Assembly (NCBI RefSeq): GCF_963422335.1
Contig: NZ_OY729424.1
Span: 434,001-498,000, forward strand
Source: an uncultured Roseateles sp.
GTDB lineage: Bacteria > Pseudomonadota > Gammaproteobacteria > Burkholderiales > Burkholderiaceae_C
Reading direction: 5' to 3'
Length of the DNA: 64,000 bases
The notes under the pieces were generated by a model. The model saw only the letters and a program-made list of their open reading frames with translations. It ran no database searches and had not been told where the DNA came from. Position numbers and translations under genes: made by a program. This document shows positions 1 to 7,931 of the stretch, piece by piece; position 1 is the first letter of the stretch; each line of letters opens with the position of its first letter.

Positions 1-525
1 CGGCTTCAGCCCATTGCCCACCGCCAGGTGCGGGGCGATGGGCCCCAGCAGCGCCAGCGCCAGCTTCTGCAGCGGATTCATGCCGGGGTCCAGCGCCGGC
101 GAGCTGAGCACCAGGCCATCGACGGCCTGGAACCAGCTGGGCATGGCCTTGCCGACATTCGCGCCCACGCCCTCGGCCACATAGCGGGCGGCGACCAGGC
201 CGCCCATGCTGTGGCCCAAGAGCACCAGCGGGCGGGCGGCCAGCTGCGCGTCGCTGCGCACCAGCTGGATGACACGGCCCAGGTCTTCGACCAGTTGCAG
301 CGCATGCGGCGTATCGCCCCGCGCACCGCCCGAGGCGCCATGGCCGCGCTGGTCATAGGCCAGCACCAGCCAGCCCTGTTGGTTCAGGAATCGCGCCACA
401 TGGTCGTAGCGCCCGACATGCTCCCCCAGGCCATGCACCAACAGCACGCAACCCTTGGTTGCCGAGACTGGCGCCCACTGGCGCAGATGCAATTGAAGCC
501 CGTCCTCGGTGCTCAATGTTTTCAT
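1..525 (-). CDS. Alpha/beta hydrolase, monoacylglycerol lipase-like (3' end cut by window edge)
   Basis: Serine hydrolase likely acting on monoglycerides or lysophospholipids. The first 175 codons are visible. An HGLGEH oxyanion-type motif lies at residues 31-36 and the nucleophile elbow GHSMGG at 104-109, which makes Ser106 the expected nucleophile; YDQRGHGAS (58-66) is typical of the lysophospholipase/monoglyceride lipase branch. The acid and His of the triad would lie beyond the window edge. The start is the ATG at 525 (MKTLSTEDG), which gives the usual short lead before the first beta strand; there is no signal peptide, so it is probably cytoplasmic. Substrate is inferred from family only. 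Confidence 0.85.
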   Translation of the reverse strand, partial: MKTLSTEDGLQLHLRQWAPVSATKGCVLLVHGLGEHVGRYDHVARFLNQQGWLVLAYDQRGHGASGGARGDTPHALQLVEDLGRVIQLVRSDAQLAARPLVLLGHSMGGLVAARYVAEGVGANVGKAMPSWFQAVDGLVLSSPALDPGMNPLQKLALALLGPIAPHLAVGNGLKP

Positions 526-673
526 GCGCTGCAGTGTAGGCAGGGCCATCGCACTCGCCCCCCGGTGCTTGCCCGGGGTTGTGGCACCCCACAGCTGTCG
601 CCTACCTGATTGACATGCGTATTGACAGAGGGAAAGATGGGCCGCCTCAATGAATTAGGGATGGACAAGCAGC

Positions 674-1504
674 ATGAATGACTTCTTCAGTCTCGATCAA
701 GCGGAGCCGGGTCTTGCCCATCTGCAGCTGAACCGGCCGGAGCGCATGAACACCATGAGCCCGGCCTTCTTCCCGGCTCTGCGCGATGTGGTGCGCACCC
801 TGCATGACCAGGGCGGCACCCGGGTGCTGGTGATCTCCAGCACCGGCAAGCATTTCTCGGCCGGCATGGCGCTGGACACCTTTGCCGGGACCGATGCGAT
901 GCTGGCCACCGGCAGCGCTCGGGCCCGGCTGAGCTTCCAGGACTCGCTGCGCCGCCTGATGGATTGCTTCACCGCCATCGACGAAGCCCGTTTCCCGGTG
1001 TTGTGTGCGATCCAGGGTGGCTGCATCGGCGGCGCACTTGATCTTGCGGCCGCGTGTGATTTGCGTTATGCGACCAGCGATGCCTTCTTCTGCGTGCAGG
1101 AGATCAATATCGGCATGGCCGCCGACCTCGGCGTGCTGCAGCGCCTGCCCAAGCTGATACCACCCGGCGTGGCCCGCGAGCTGGCCTACACCGGCGAGCG
1201 GCTGGGCGCCGAACGCGCGCTGAGCCTGGGCCTGGTCAACGCCCTGCTGCCCGATGCCGATGCGCTGCTGGCCCATGTGCTAGCGGTGGCACGCAGCATC
1301 GCCACCAAGTCGCCGCTGGCCATTGCCGGCTCCAAGCTGGCGCTGAACCATGCCCGCGACCATGGCACGGCCGCCAGCCTGCAGCATATGAGTGTGCTGC
1401 AGAGCGCCATCTTCGACACCGCCGAGATGGCCCTGGCAATCGATGCCTGGAAGCGCAAGCAGGCCGCCGACTTTGCGCCGCTGGCCGAGGTCGGCCATCC
1501 CTGA
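674..1504 (+). CDS. Crotonase family, delta3,5-delta2,4-dienoyl-CoA isomerase-like
   Basis: Enoyl-CoA hydratase/isomerase superfamily, 276 aa. The oxyanion-hole segments are FSAGMAL (61-67) and GGCIGGALDL (115-124). Asp123, Glu143 and Asp151 align in identity and spacing (20 and 8 residues) with the catalytic Asp176, Glu196 and Asp204 of mammalian dienoyl-CoA isomerase ECH1, and the following GVLQRLPK resembles that family. This favours isomerisation of 3,5-dienoyl-CoA to 2,4-dienoyl-CoA during oxidation of unsaturated fatty acids, rather than simple hydration. It stands alone, with no beta-oxidation genes beside it. The general family is certain; the isomerase call rests on the three residues. 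Confidence 0.85.
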   Translation: MNDFFSLDQAEPGLAHLQLNRPERMNTMSPAFFPALRDVVRTLHDQGGTRVLVISSTGKHFSAGMALDTFAGTDAMLATGSARARLSFQDSLRRLMDCFTAIDEARFPVLCAIQGGCIGGALDLAAACDLRYATSDAFFCVQEINIGMAADLGVLQRLPKLIPPGVARELAYTGERLGAERALSLGLVNALLPDADALLAHVLAVARSIATKSPLAIAGSKLALNHARDHGTAASLQHMSVLQSAIFDTAEMALAIDAWKRKQAADFAPLAEVGHP

Positions 1505-1633
1505 GCCCCGCAAGCCCGTGAGCCGGCAGTCGCCCACCCGCACAGTCCCCTATGGGCGGGCGGGACCCATCTTCCTATACTGAAGCCAGACGCCGGCGCA
1601 ATGACCCGGCGCGTCACCGTTGGGTATACCGAG

Positions 1634-2515
1634 ATGAACAACTCTGCCGTCTATTCCCTGCTCGGCCCTGCCGAGCCCGCCGTGCCCGTGGTGCTGGACT
1701 CTCCGCACTCGGGCCACCACTTCCCGGCCGACTTCGGCGCCCAGGTCGGCGAGTACGATCTGCGCGAGAGCGAAGACACCTATGTCGACGAGCTCTATCT
1801 GCCGGCCACGACCAAGGGCGTGGCCCTGCTGGCGGCCAACTTCCCGCGCACCTTCATCGACGTCAACCGCCACGAGGGTGATGTCGATCTGGCCCTGCTG
1901 GACGGCGCCTGGCCCCATGAGCTGCGGCCCAGCGGCAAGGCCGAGATCGGCAAGGCGCTGATCTGGCGCACCCTGTCAGACGGCCGCGACATCTATGCCG
2001 CACGCCTGCGCCCCGAGCAGGTGCAGCAGCGCATCGCCCAGTACCACCGGCCCTATCACGAGGCCTTGCAGCGGCTGCTCAATGCCAGCATGGCGCGCCA
2101 CGGCCAGGTCTTTCACATCAACTGCCATTCGATGGCCTCCAGCGCCGGGGTGATGGGCGTGGGCCAGGTCGGCGAGCCCCGTGCCGACTTCGTGCTCGGC
2201 GACCGCGACGGCACGAGCTGCGGCGCCGCCTTCACCGAGCTGGTCTATTCGCAGCTGCGCGCCAAGGGCTATGACGTGGCCATCAACAAACCCTACAAGG
2301 GCGTGGAACTGGTGCGCGCCTACTCGAACCCGGCGCAGCGCCGCCACAGCCTGCAGATCGAGGTCAACAAGCGCCTGTACATGGACGAGACGACCCGCGC
2401 CAAGACGGCCGGCTTCGCCGTGGTGCAGAAGGACTTGATGGAAATGATCCAGGTGCTGATCGCCTTCACCGGCCAGGGCGCCCAGCCACTCCGCCAGGAG
2501 TTGCAGCATGGCTGA
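1634..2515 (+). CDS. N-formylglutamate amidohydrolase family protein
   Basis: Metal-dependent amidohydrolase of the N-formylglutamate deformylase (HutG-type) family, 293 aa. Family hallmarks seen are SPHSG near the N-terminus, an Asp/Asn/Arg segment TFIDVNRHE, the metal-binding HINCHSM, and an EVNKRLYMDE segment near the C-terminus. It would release formate from N-formyl-L-glutamate or a related N-acyl amino acid. An in-frame start exists at 1601, but the ATG at 1634 gives the normal short lead. Its last 8 bases overlap the next gene, an M14-type desuccinylase/aspartoacylase, so the two are surely co-transcribed. No histidine-degradation genes are nearby, so a role in Hut is not supported here. 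Confidence 0.85.
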   Translation: MNNSAVYSLLGPAEPAVPVVLDSPHSGHHFPADFGAQVGEYDLRESEDTYVDELYLPATTKGVALLAANFPRTFIDVNRHEGDVDLALLDGAWPHELRPSGKAEIGKALIWRTLSDGRDIYAARLRPEQVQQRIAQYHRPYHEALQRLLNASMARHGQVFHINCHSMASSAGVMGVGQVGEPRADFVLGDRDGTSCGAAFTELVYSQLRAKGYDVAINKPYKGVELVRAYSNPAQRRHSLQIEVNKRLYMDETTRAKTAGFAVVQKDLMEMIQVLIAFTGQGAQPLRQELQHG

Positions 2516-3458
2516 GTACCAGGTCGAATTGACGCCGCCCGACATCGGCCCCTACCGCGCTGGCAACACCGGTGTGGATTGGGTGCACTGCCTGGACTCC
2601 GGGCGCCCGGGCCCAACGGTGATGATCCAGGCGCTGACCCATGGCAACGAGCTTTGCGGCGCGATCGCACTGGACTGGCTGCTCAAGCAGAACATCACAC
2701 CGCTGCAGGGCAGGCTGGTGCTGGCCTTCGCCAATGTCGAGGCCTATGCACGCTTCGACGCCCAGAACCCTTCGGCTTCGCGCTTCTGCGATGAAGACCT
2801 GAACCGCGTCTGGGCCGATGAGGTGCTGTTCGGCCCCGGCGACTCGATCGAACTGCGGCGCGCCCGCGCGCTGGTGCCCTTCGTCGATGCGGCCGACTGT
2901 CTGCTCGACATCCATTCGATGCAGGAGGCCTGCCGCCCGCTGATGGTCTGCGGCATGCTGGACAAGGGCGCCGACTTTGCCAAGCGCCTGGGCCTGCCCG
3001 GTGACCTGCTGATAGACACCGGCCACCCCTCGGGCCTGCGCATGCGCGACCGCGGTGGTTTCGGCGATCCGCTCAGCCCGCGCAACGCCCTGCTGATCGA
3101 ATGCGGCCAGCACTGGGAGCAGAGTTCGGCCGATGTGGCCGTCGACAGCGTGCTGCGCTTTCTGGCCCTGACCGGCATGGTTGATACCGCCTGGGCCGAC
3201 GCCCATCAGCGCCTGCCGCTGCCGGCCAGGCAACATGTGATTCGCGTCACCGAGCCGGTCGTGGCGCGCACCGCCTTCTTCCGTTTCCTGAGCGCCTTCC
3301 AGGGCCTGGAGGTGATCCCGAAGGCCGGCACGCCGTTCGCGCAGGATGGCGAGCAGGTCTGGGTCACGCCGTATGACAACACGGTGATGGTGATGCCCTC
3401 GCTGAACAACGCCAAGCCGGGCACGACACGGGTAAGGCTGGGGCGCTTCGAGAGTTAG
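2508..3458 (+). CDS. Succinylglutamate desuccinylase/aspartoacylase family (M14-type) protein
   Basis: Zinc-dependent amide hydrolase, 316 aa. The zinc ligands appear as THGNE (His, Glu) and later LLDIHSM (His); the catalytic glutamate is probably in LLIECGQHWE, as in AstE and aspartoacylase. The protein ends in a beta-rich tail typical of the AstE/AspA superfamily. It overlaps the preceding N-formylglutamate amidohydrolase gene by 8 bases, which implies translational coupling and perhaps a joint job in stripping acyl groups from amino acids. No arginine succinyltransferase (ast) genes are near, so the substrate is open; AstE itself is not claimed. Confidence 0.8.
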   Translation: MAEYQVELTPPDIGPYRAGNTGVDWVHCLDSGRPGPTVMIQALTHGNELCGAIALDWLLKQNITPLQGRLVLAFANVEAYARFDAQNPSASRFCDEDLNRVWADEVLFGPGDSIELRRARALVPFVDAADCLLDIHSMQEACRPLMVCGMLDKGADFAKRLGLPGDLLIDTGHPSGLRMRDRGGFGDPLSPRNALLIECGQHWEQSSADVAVDSVLRFLALTGMVDTAWADAHQRLPLPARQHVIRVTEPVVARTAFFRFLSAFQGLEVIPKAGTPFAQDGEQVWVTPYDNTVMVMPSLNNAKPGTTRVRLGRFES

Positions 3459-3486
3459 AAGACCTTGCGGGACAACTGACCGGACG

Positions 3487-4449
3487 TCAGTCGGCGCAGA
3501 CCATCCGGTCGCGCCCCGAGCGTTTGGCCTCGTACAGAGCCGCATCGGCACGGCTGAACAATTCCGCCAGGGTTTCGCCGGCGCGGGCCTGGGCCAGACC
3601 CACCGAGCTGGTATAGCCCCGCTGCGGCGCCTCGGCCAGCGGCCGGGCCTGGCGCACCCGCTGCAGCAGCCGCTCGATGATGGGTGCGGCCTGGGCCAGC
3701 TCGATGCCCGACAGCAACAGCATGAACTCCTCTCCGCCGACGCGGCCGCAACCGTCCTCGCGGCGCGTGCTGGCCTGCAGATGACAGGCAAAGTCGCAGA
3801 TCACCCGGTCGCCGGCCGCATGACCCAGTTGGTCGTTGATCTGCTTGAAATGGTCCAGATCCAGCACCGCCATGCACAGCGGCCAGCCGCGCTCTGCGTC
3901 GCGCACCAGCGCCTGCTCGACCTGCTGCATCAGGTGGCGCCGGTTGCTCAGGCCGGTCAGCGCATCGGTCTGAGCGGCGCGCAGGGCCTGATCACGGGCC
4001 TGACGCAATGCACGGCCGTCCTGACGCAGGCCGGTGATGTCGCTGGCCACGCACAGCATCCAGTGCTCACCGGGCTCGACGGCCTGCACGGTCTCAGTCA
4101 TCCAGATCCAGCGCCCGTCGCAGAGGTCAGCCTCGAAGGCGCGGAAGGGCTGCTTGCCACGACGCGACCTTGCCGATGACAACCATGCCTCGAAGTCGCT
4201 GGCGCTGACCACCGAACCGCGGCCGCTGCGCTGGTTGCTGCGCATCATGTCGGCCCAGGTGGTGTGGCCATCCGGCGCCGTGTCAAACGCCTGCCGGAAG
4301 GCCGGGTTGGCAAAGCGCAGCACGTCCCGCCCATCGTACAAGGCCACCAGTTGCGCGCTGGCCTCATGCAGGGCGAGCAGCCGCGGAGCCAGCGCCCCAA
4401 GGGGGTCCGCCGGCTCAGCCGACACAGAAGGCGTTGAGCTTGTTGCCAT
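3487..4449 (-). CDS. PAS-GGDEF diguanylate cyclase
   Basis: Predicted to make cyclic di-GMP from two GTP. The N-terminal ~140 residues form a PAS-like sensor (VALYDGRDVLRFANPAFRQ; WMTETVQAV; CVASDITGL), joined by a helix to a complete GGDEF domain (TDALTGLSNRR, LDLDHFKQIND, RVGGEEF). The active-site motif is GGEEF. RRED, placed exactly as in PleD upstream of it, is a complete RxxD inhibitory site, so product inhibition is expected. No membrane segment is seen. The start used is the ATG at 4449, which overlaps the end of the upstream glyoxalase-like gene by 35 bases; a longer reading to 4548 would overlap it by 134 and is less likely. Confidence 0.85.
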   Translation of the reverse strand: MATSSTPSVSAEPADPLGALAPRLLALHEASAQLVALYDGRDVLRFANPAFRQAFDTAPDGHTTWADMMRSNQRSGRGSVVSASDFEAWLSSARSRRGKQPFRAFEADLCDGRWIWMTETVQAVEPGEHWMLCVASDITGLRQDGRALRQARDQALRAAQTDALTGLSNRRHLMQQVEQALVRDAERGWPLCMAVLDLDHFKQINDQLGHAAGDRVICDFACHLQASTRREDGCGRVGGEEFMLLLSGIELAQAAPIIERLLQRVRQARPLAEAPQRGYTSSVGLAQARAGETLAELFSRADAALYEAKRSGRDRMVCAD

Positions 4450-4783
4450 CCAGATCACGGAAGTAGGCGGCATAGAAACCCTCGCCACGCGGGCCCGGCG
4501 CGCCTTCGTCCTTGCCGCCGAGCGCCAGCGCCTTGGCATGCAGGGCATCGACCTTGTCCTTGCTGTTCACCACCAGGGCCACCATCACGCCATTGCCCAC
4601 AGTGGCGGCCTGGCCGTCGAACGGAATCATCACGCCGAAGCCAGGCTTGTCCATGGCCACGCCCCAGGCGTAGCCACGGCCGAAATCCATCATGCGCTTG
4701 ATGCCGATGACGGCAAACAGCTCGTCGTAGAAGGCCGCAGCGCGCGGCAGATCATTGGTTCCGAGGGTGGTGTAGCCGATCAT
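4415..4783 (-). CDS. VOC family (glyoxalase/bleomycin-resistance fold) protein
   Basis: 122 aa, one full vicinal-oxygen-chelate module pair: MIGYTTLGTNDLPRAAAFYDELF opens the first beta-alpha-beta unit and YFRDLDGNKLNAFCVG closes the second. The LD(x)DGN(x)(L/I) ending is typical of the family. The members are metalloenzymes or binding proteins with very mixed substrates, and nothing here fixes which. The ATG at 4783 lies just behind an AGGAGA-like ribosome site on the minus strand. Its 3' end overlaps the start of the GGDEF gene, so the two may be co-transcribed. Confidence 0.8.
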   Translation of the reverse strand: MIGYTTLGTNDLPRAAAFYDELFAVIGIKRMMDFGRGYAWGVAMDKPGFGVMIPFDGQAATVGNGVMVALVVNSKDKVDALHAKALALGGKDEGAPGPRGEGFYAAYFRDLDGNKLNAFCVG

Positions 4784-4867
4784 GAGGGTCTCCTGCAGCG
4801 CAAGGCTGGCTGTGTGGGAAGCATGATTGTGGCCCGAGTGCAGCGCTTGCGCGAGCCCTGCCGCCGC

Positions 4868-5110
4868 TCAAACCGGCAGGGTATAAACCCGGGCCTCGCG
4901 GCATTCGGCCTCGCTGTGGCCCCTCAGGGTCGAGCCCCAGAACTCCGGGTCAGCGCCCTCGGTGGGCTGCAGGCCGGCCAGCATGCCCGGAATCTCTTCG
5001 GTGGCCGAGTCGAGGTCGGCGACATGGCGGCGATCCGCATCAAACAGGCGCGCCTGCATTGCGCCGGCGGCCTCGATCAGGATCAGGTACTTGACGGGTG
5101 GGCTGTGCAC
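4868..5110 (-). CDS. Small conserved-looking hypothetical protein
   Basis: 80 aa and not recognised. The GTG at 5110 is chosen because a strong AGGAGG lies 9 bases upstream of it; a longer open frame to 5338 would run into the neighbouring gene. The protein begins with a beta-strand-like segment (KYLILIEAAGAMQARLFD), then acidic DLDSATEEIPGML, and ends with LRGHSEAECREARVYTLPV. No signal peptide or membrane segment. It lies 43 bases downstream of a periplasmic binding protein gene on the same strand, so it may share its transcript. No function is proposed. Confidence 0.6.
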   Translation of the reverse strand: MHSPPVKYLILIEAAGAMQARLFDADRRHVADLDSATEEIPGMLAGLQPTEGADPEFWGSTLRGHSEAECREARVYTLPV

Positions 5111-5153
5111 GATGTGCTGCCTCCTGAAGTTGCGATCAGCATAGCATCGGGGC

Positions 5154-5993
5154 TTATTGCAGCACCACATCCGCCTTGAGCACGTCGACCGGGTAATAGC
5201 GTTCCAGGCTGCGCAGCAGGCTGCCGTCCCGCGCCGCCCGTTGCAGCAAATCCCTGAGCAGATCGAGATCGGCCCGGGCCAGCGCCTGCGGCGACAGATA
5301 GGCCCCGACTTCGGAGCGCGACAAGCCATCCAGCGCACGATAGGCCAGATCGCCCAGGGGCTCGGCGGGTGCTGCCGGGTCCTGCAAAGCCGAGTGCATC
5401 AGCGTGGGTGGCAGTATCGTGAAATCGACCCGGCCGCTGCGCAGCATCAGGCCCACGGTGCGCAGGTCCGTGACGTAGTCGACCCGCTTCTCGGCCTCCA
5501 GCTGGCGCATCAACGCGTCGTACTCGTCGCCCCAGCTGTAGGAGCGCACCACCGCGGCACGCAGCGTGCTGCGGCCGAGCAGGCCGCGCACATCGGTAAC
5601 CGTCAGCGCACGGGCACGCAGACTGATCAGCGTGGGGGTGAGCTTGAGCATGGGCACGAACTGGGCCTTGGCATCACGTTCAGCGGTGCGCGAGGCCGGT
5701 ATGAAGACATCGGCCTCCTGGGTGTCGAAGAACATCATCGTCACCCGGGCCCGAGGATAGATCGGAAAGCTGAAGCGGCAGCCGGCCGTTTCACCGAGCG
5801 CGCGCAGCAAGTCGGGATAGACGCCCTGCACCAGCTCGCCATTCACCTGCACATTGAAACCGGTGGGCGCCACCGGCACGGTGATGGCGCGCGAACAGGC
5901 CGCCTGCGCGGCCGCGCCACACAGGACGCTCAGGCCAAGCAAGACAGCGCAAAGGCCGGCAAGGTGCGGGGCAGTGGCAGGGAGCGGCAACAT
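5154..5993 (-). CDS. Periplasmic substrate-binding protein (SBP_bac_3-like)
   Basis: 279 aa. A signal peptide is clear (LAGLCAVLLGLSVLCGAAAQA, cut near residue 31). The mature part has the layout of family 3 solute-binding proteins: VAPTGFNVQVNGELVQGVYPDLLRAL opens lobe 1, a middle crossover follows, and DFTILPPTLMHSAL lies near the return. There are no ABC permease or ATPase genes beside it, so it may be an orphan receptor or a ligand sensor; such lone proteins are common in Burkholderiales. Ligand unknown. Confidence 0.7.
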   Translation of the reverse strand: MLPLPATAPHLAGLCAVLLGLSVLCGAAAQAACSRAITVPVAPTGFNVQVNGELVQGVYPDLLRALGETAGCRFSFPIYPRARVTMMFFDTQEADVFIPASRTAERDAKAQFVPMLKLTPTLISLRARALTVTDVRGLLGRSTLRAAVVRSYSWGDEYDALMRQLEAEKRVDYVTDLRTVGLMLRSGRVDFTILPPTLMHSALQDPAAPAEPLGDLAYRALDGLSRSEVGAYLSPQALARADLDLLRDLLQRAARDGSLLRSLERYYPVDVLKADVVLQ

Positions 5994-6062
5994 CGACCAA
6001 GCCTCCTACAAAGCTGTGACGAGCATAGCAGCGGCGGTCCGTCAAACAGGCCGTGACGGCGC

Positions 6063-6647
6063 TCAGCCGCGCTCGAACTTGAATACCGCCATGCTGGACA
6101 TCAGGTTGGGCAGGCGCCGCACCGTGCGCCCGGCCTGGATGCCGAAGCTGTCGAGTATGCGCAGGCGGTTCTTGCGGGCCAGGATCTCGAAGTCGGCATA
6201 GGTGCCGACGCGGATATTGGGCGTGTCGTACCACTCGTAGGGCAGCACCCGCGTCACCGGCATGCGGCCCAGCATGACCTGCAGGCGGTTGGGCCAGTGC
6301 GCGAAATTGGGGAAGCTGACGATGCCCAGACGGCCCACGCGCGCGGTTTCGCGCAGCATCGCCTCGGTATTGCGCAGATGCTGCAGCGTCTCCAGCTGCA
6401 GCACCACATCGAAGCTCTGGTCTTCGAATATAGCCAGACCCTCTTCCAGGTTCAGCTGGATGACGTTGACGCCGCGCTGCACGCAGGCCAGCAGATTGGC
6501 ATCGTCCAGCTCCACGCCATAGCCGGTGCAGCCCCTGTGCTCTTGCAGATAGGCCAGCAGCTCGCCGGTGCCGCAACCCAGGTCGAGCACGCGCGAGCCT
6601 TCAGGCACCAGGGAGGCAATCGTCTCCATCACGCTGAGCTCACTCAT
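6063..6647 (-). CDS. metW: Methionine biosynthesis protein MetW
   Basis: 194 aa SAM-dependent methyltransferase-fold protein. Motif I is VLDLGCGTGELLAYLQE (about residues 20-36) and the post-I acidic residue is in GVELDDANL; QSFDVVLQLETLQHLRN is the family's motif II region. MetW accompanies MetX in many proteobacteria and is needed with it for homoserine acylation; its own catalytic role is not settled. The ATG at 6647 overlaps the metX stop (ATGA), so translation is coupled and the pair lies under the riboswitch upstream of metX. Confidence 0.93.
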   Translation of the reverse strand: MSELSVMETIASLVPEGSRVLDLGCGTGELLAYLQEHRGCTGYGVELDDANLLACVQRGVNVIQLNLEEGLAIFEDQSFDVVLQLETLQHLRNTEAMLRETARVGRLGIVSFPNFAHWPNRLQVMLGRMPVTRVLPYEWYDTPNIRVGTYADFEILARKNRLRILDSFGIQAGRTVRRLPNLMSSMAVFKFERG

Positions 6648-7774
6648 GACAACTCCCCCGCGATACGCTTGAAATAGGCGCGCAGCACGCCGTGATAGCG
6701 AGGGTCTTCGAGCAGGAAGGCGTCGTGGCCATGGGGGGCATCAATCTCCGCGTAGGACACATCGAGCTTGTTGTCGAGCAGGGCCTTGACGATCTCGCGC
6801 GAGCGCGCCGGCGAGAAGCGCCAATCGGTGCTGAAGCTGGCCAGCAGGTATTTGCAGCGTGCGCTGGCAAAGGTGCGGCTGAGGTCGCCGCCATGCTCCA
6901 GCGCCGGGTCGAAGTAGTCGAGCGCACGGGTGATCAGCAGATAGGTGTTGGCATCGAAGTAGTCGCTGAACTTGTCGCCCTGGTAGCGCAGATAGCTCTC
7001 GATCTGGAATTCGATGTCCTGGGTGCTGTAGCCCAGCTCGGTGGCACGCAACTCGCGGCCGAATTTCTGCTCCATCACGTCGTCGGACAAATACGTGATG
7101 TGGCCGATCATCCGCGCCACACGCAGGCCGCGCTTCGGGATCACGCCATGCTCGTAGAAATGGCCGCCGTGGAAGTCCGGATCACTGATGATGGCGCGGC
7201 GCGCCACCTCGTTGAAGGCAATGTTCTGCGCCGACAGATTCGGCGCGGTGGCAATCGCGATGCAATGGCGCAGCCGGTCGGCGTAGCGCAGCGACCAGTC
7301 CAGCGCCTGCATGCCGCCCAAGCTGCCGCCCAGCACCGCGGCCAGCTGGCCGATGCCCAGGTGGTCGAGCAGCCGCGCCTGGGCATCGACCCAGTCCTGC
7401 ACGGTGACGACCGGAAAGTCGGCGCCGTAGACCTTGCCCGTCGTCGGGTTGACATGCATGGGCCCGGTAGAGCCGAAGCAGGAGCCGAGGTTGTTGACAC
7501 CGATGACGAAGAAGCGTTCGGTGTCCAGCGGCTTGCCGGGTCCGATCAGGTTGTCCCACCAGCCCTCGCTCTTGTCCTGGCCCTCGTAGGTACCGGCCAG
7601 GTGGTGGCTGGCGTTCAGCGCGTGGCAGACCAGCACGGCGTTCGACTTGTCGGCATTCAGCCGGCCATAGGTCTCGTAGACCAATTCATAGCTGTGCAGC
7701 TGCGCACCGCTCTTCAGCGGCAGCGGCTGCTCGAAGCGCAGCGACTGCGGCTTCACATGACCCAGGCTTTCCAT
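6644..7774 (-). CDS. metX: Homoserine O-acyltransferase MetX
   Basis: 376 aa alpha/beta-hydrolase-fold enzyme that acylates L-homoserine in methionine synthesis. Signatures are NLGSCFGSTGP, the nucleophile elbow GGSLGGMQALDW (Ser near residue 147), and the C-terminal DAPHGHDAFLLED carrying the catalytic His. MetX enzymes that work with MetW in proteobacteria often use succinyl-CoA rather than acetyl-CoA, so the acyl donor is left open. The ATG at 7774 follows TGGAGGC; a longer frame to 7843 runs through the leader terminator and is rejected. It is expressed from a leader with a SAM-II-like element and an intrinsic terminator, so expression should fall when SAM is plentiful. Confidence 0.95.
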   Translation of the reverse strand: MESLGHVKPQSLRFEQPLPLKSGAQLHSYELVYETYGRLNADKSNAVLVCHALNASHHLAGTYEGQDKSEGWWDNLIGPGKPLDTERFFVIGVNNLGSCFGSTGPMHVNPTTGKVYGADFPVVTVQDWVDAQARLLDHLGIGQLAAVLGGSLGGMQALDWSLRYADRLRHCIAIATAPNLSAQNIAFNEVARRAIISDPDFHGGHFYEHGVIPKRGLRVARMIGHITYLSDDVMEQKFGRELRATELGYSTQDIEFQIESYLRYQGDKFSDYFDANTYLLITRALDYFDPALEHGGDLSRTFASARCKYLLASFSTDWRFSPARSREIVKALLDNKLDVSYAEIDAPHGHDAFLLEDPRYHGVLRAYFKRIAGELS

Positions 7775-7787
7775 GGGATGCCTCCAG

Positions 7788-7827
7788 AAAAACAAAACCG
7801 GCGCCGCTGCTGAGGTGCGGACGCCGG
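7788..7827 (-). terminator. Intrinsic terminator in the metX leader (attenuator)
   Basis: On the minus strand a 10-bp GC-rich stem pairs CCGGCG(T)CCGC (7827-7817, one bulged T) with GCGGCGCCGG (7807-7798) around a 9-base loop, followed at once by TTTTGTTTTT (7797-7788). It lies between the SAM-II-like aptamer and the metX ribosome site, the place expected for a regulated transcription terminator. Confidence 0.8.
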
Positions 7828-7839
7828 CGTGAAGTCGTG

Positions 7840-7897
7840 GCATCCCTCTTTAGCGGCATTTTTAAAGCGCCCGCAATTCGGAACAAATCGGCGCTGT
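7840..7897 (-). promoter_or_regulatory. SAM-II riboswitch-like aptamer upstream of metX
   Basis: Read on the minus strand, stem P1 is AGCGCC (7895-7890) paired with GGCGCT (7871-7866). The loop between begins GATTT and ends in ATTGCG, and the 3' tail runs through an A-rich stretch into GCTAAAGAGGG (7854-7844). The order and these conserved bases match the SAM-II (metX/metA) consensus known mainly from Alphaproteobacteria, in which the tail folds back into the loop as a pseudoknot that binds S-adenosylmethionine. Here the ribosome site is about 60 bases further on, behind a terminator, so control would act on transcription. The match is from memory of the consensus. Confidence 0.8.
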
Positions 7898-7904
7898 GGG
7901 GTGA

Positions 7905-7910
7905 AGTATA
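7905..7910 (-). promoter_or_regulatory. -10 element of the metX promoter
   Basis: TATACT on the minus strand. A start about 7 bases downstream (near 7897) would begin the transcript right at the first stem of the SAM-II-like aptamer, which supports both calls. No good -35 is visible at 17 bp. Confidence 0.45.
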
Positions 7911-7931
7911 GCCAAGGGCCGCCGAGGGCCG

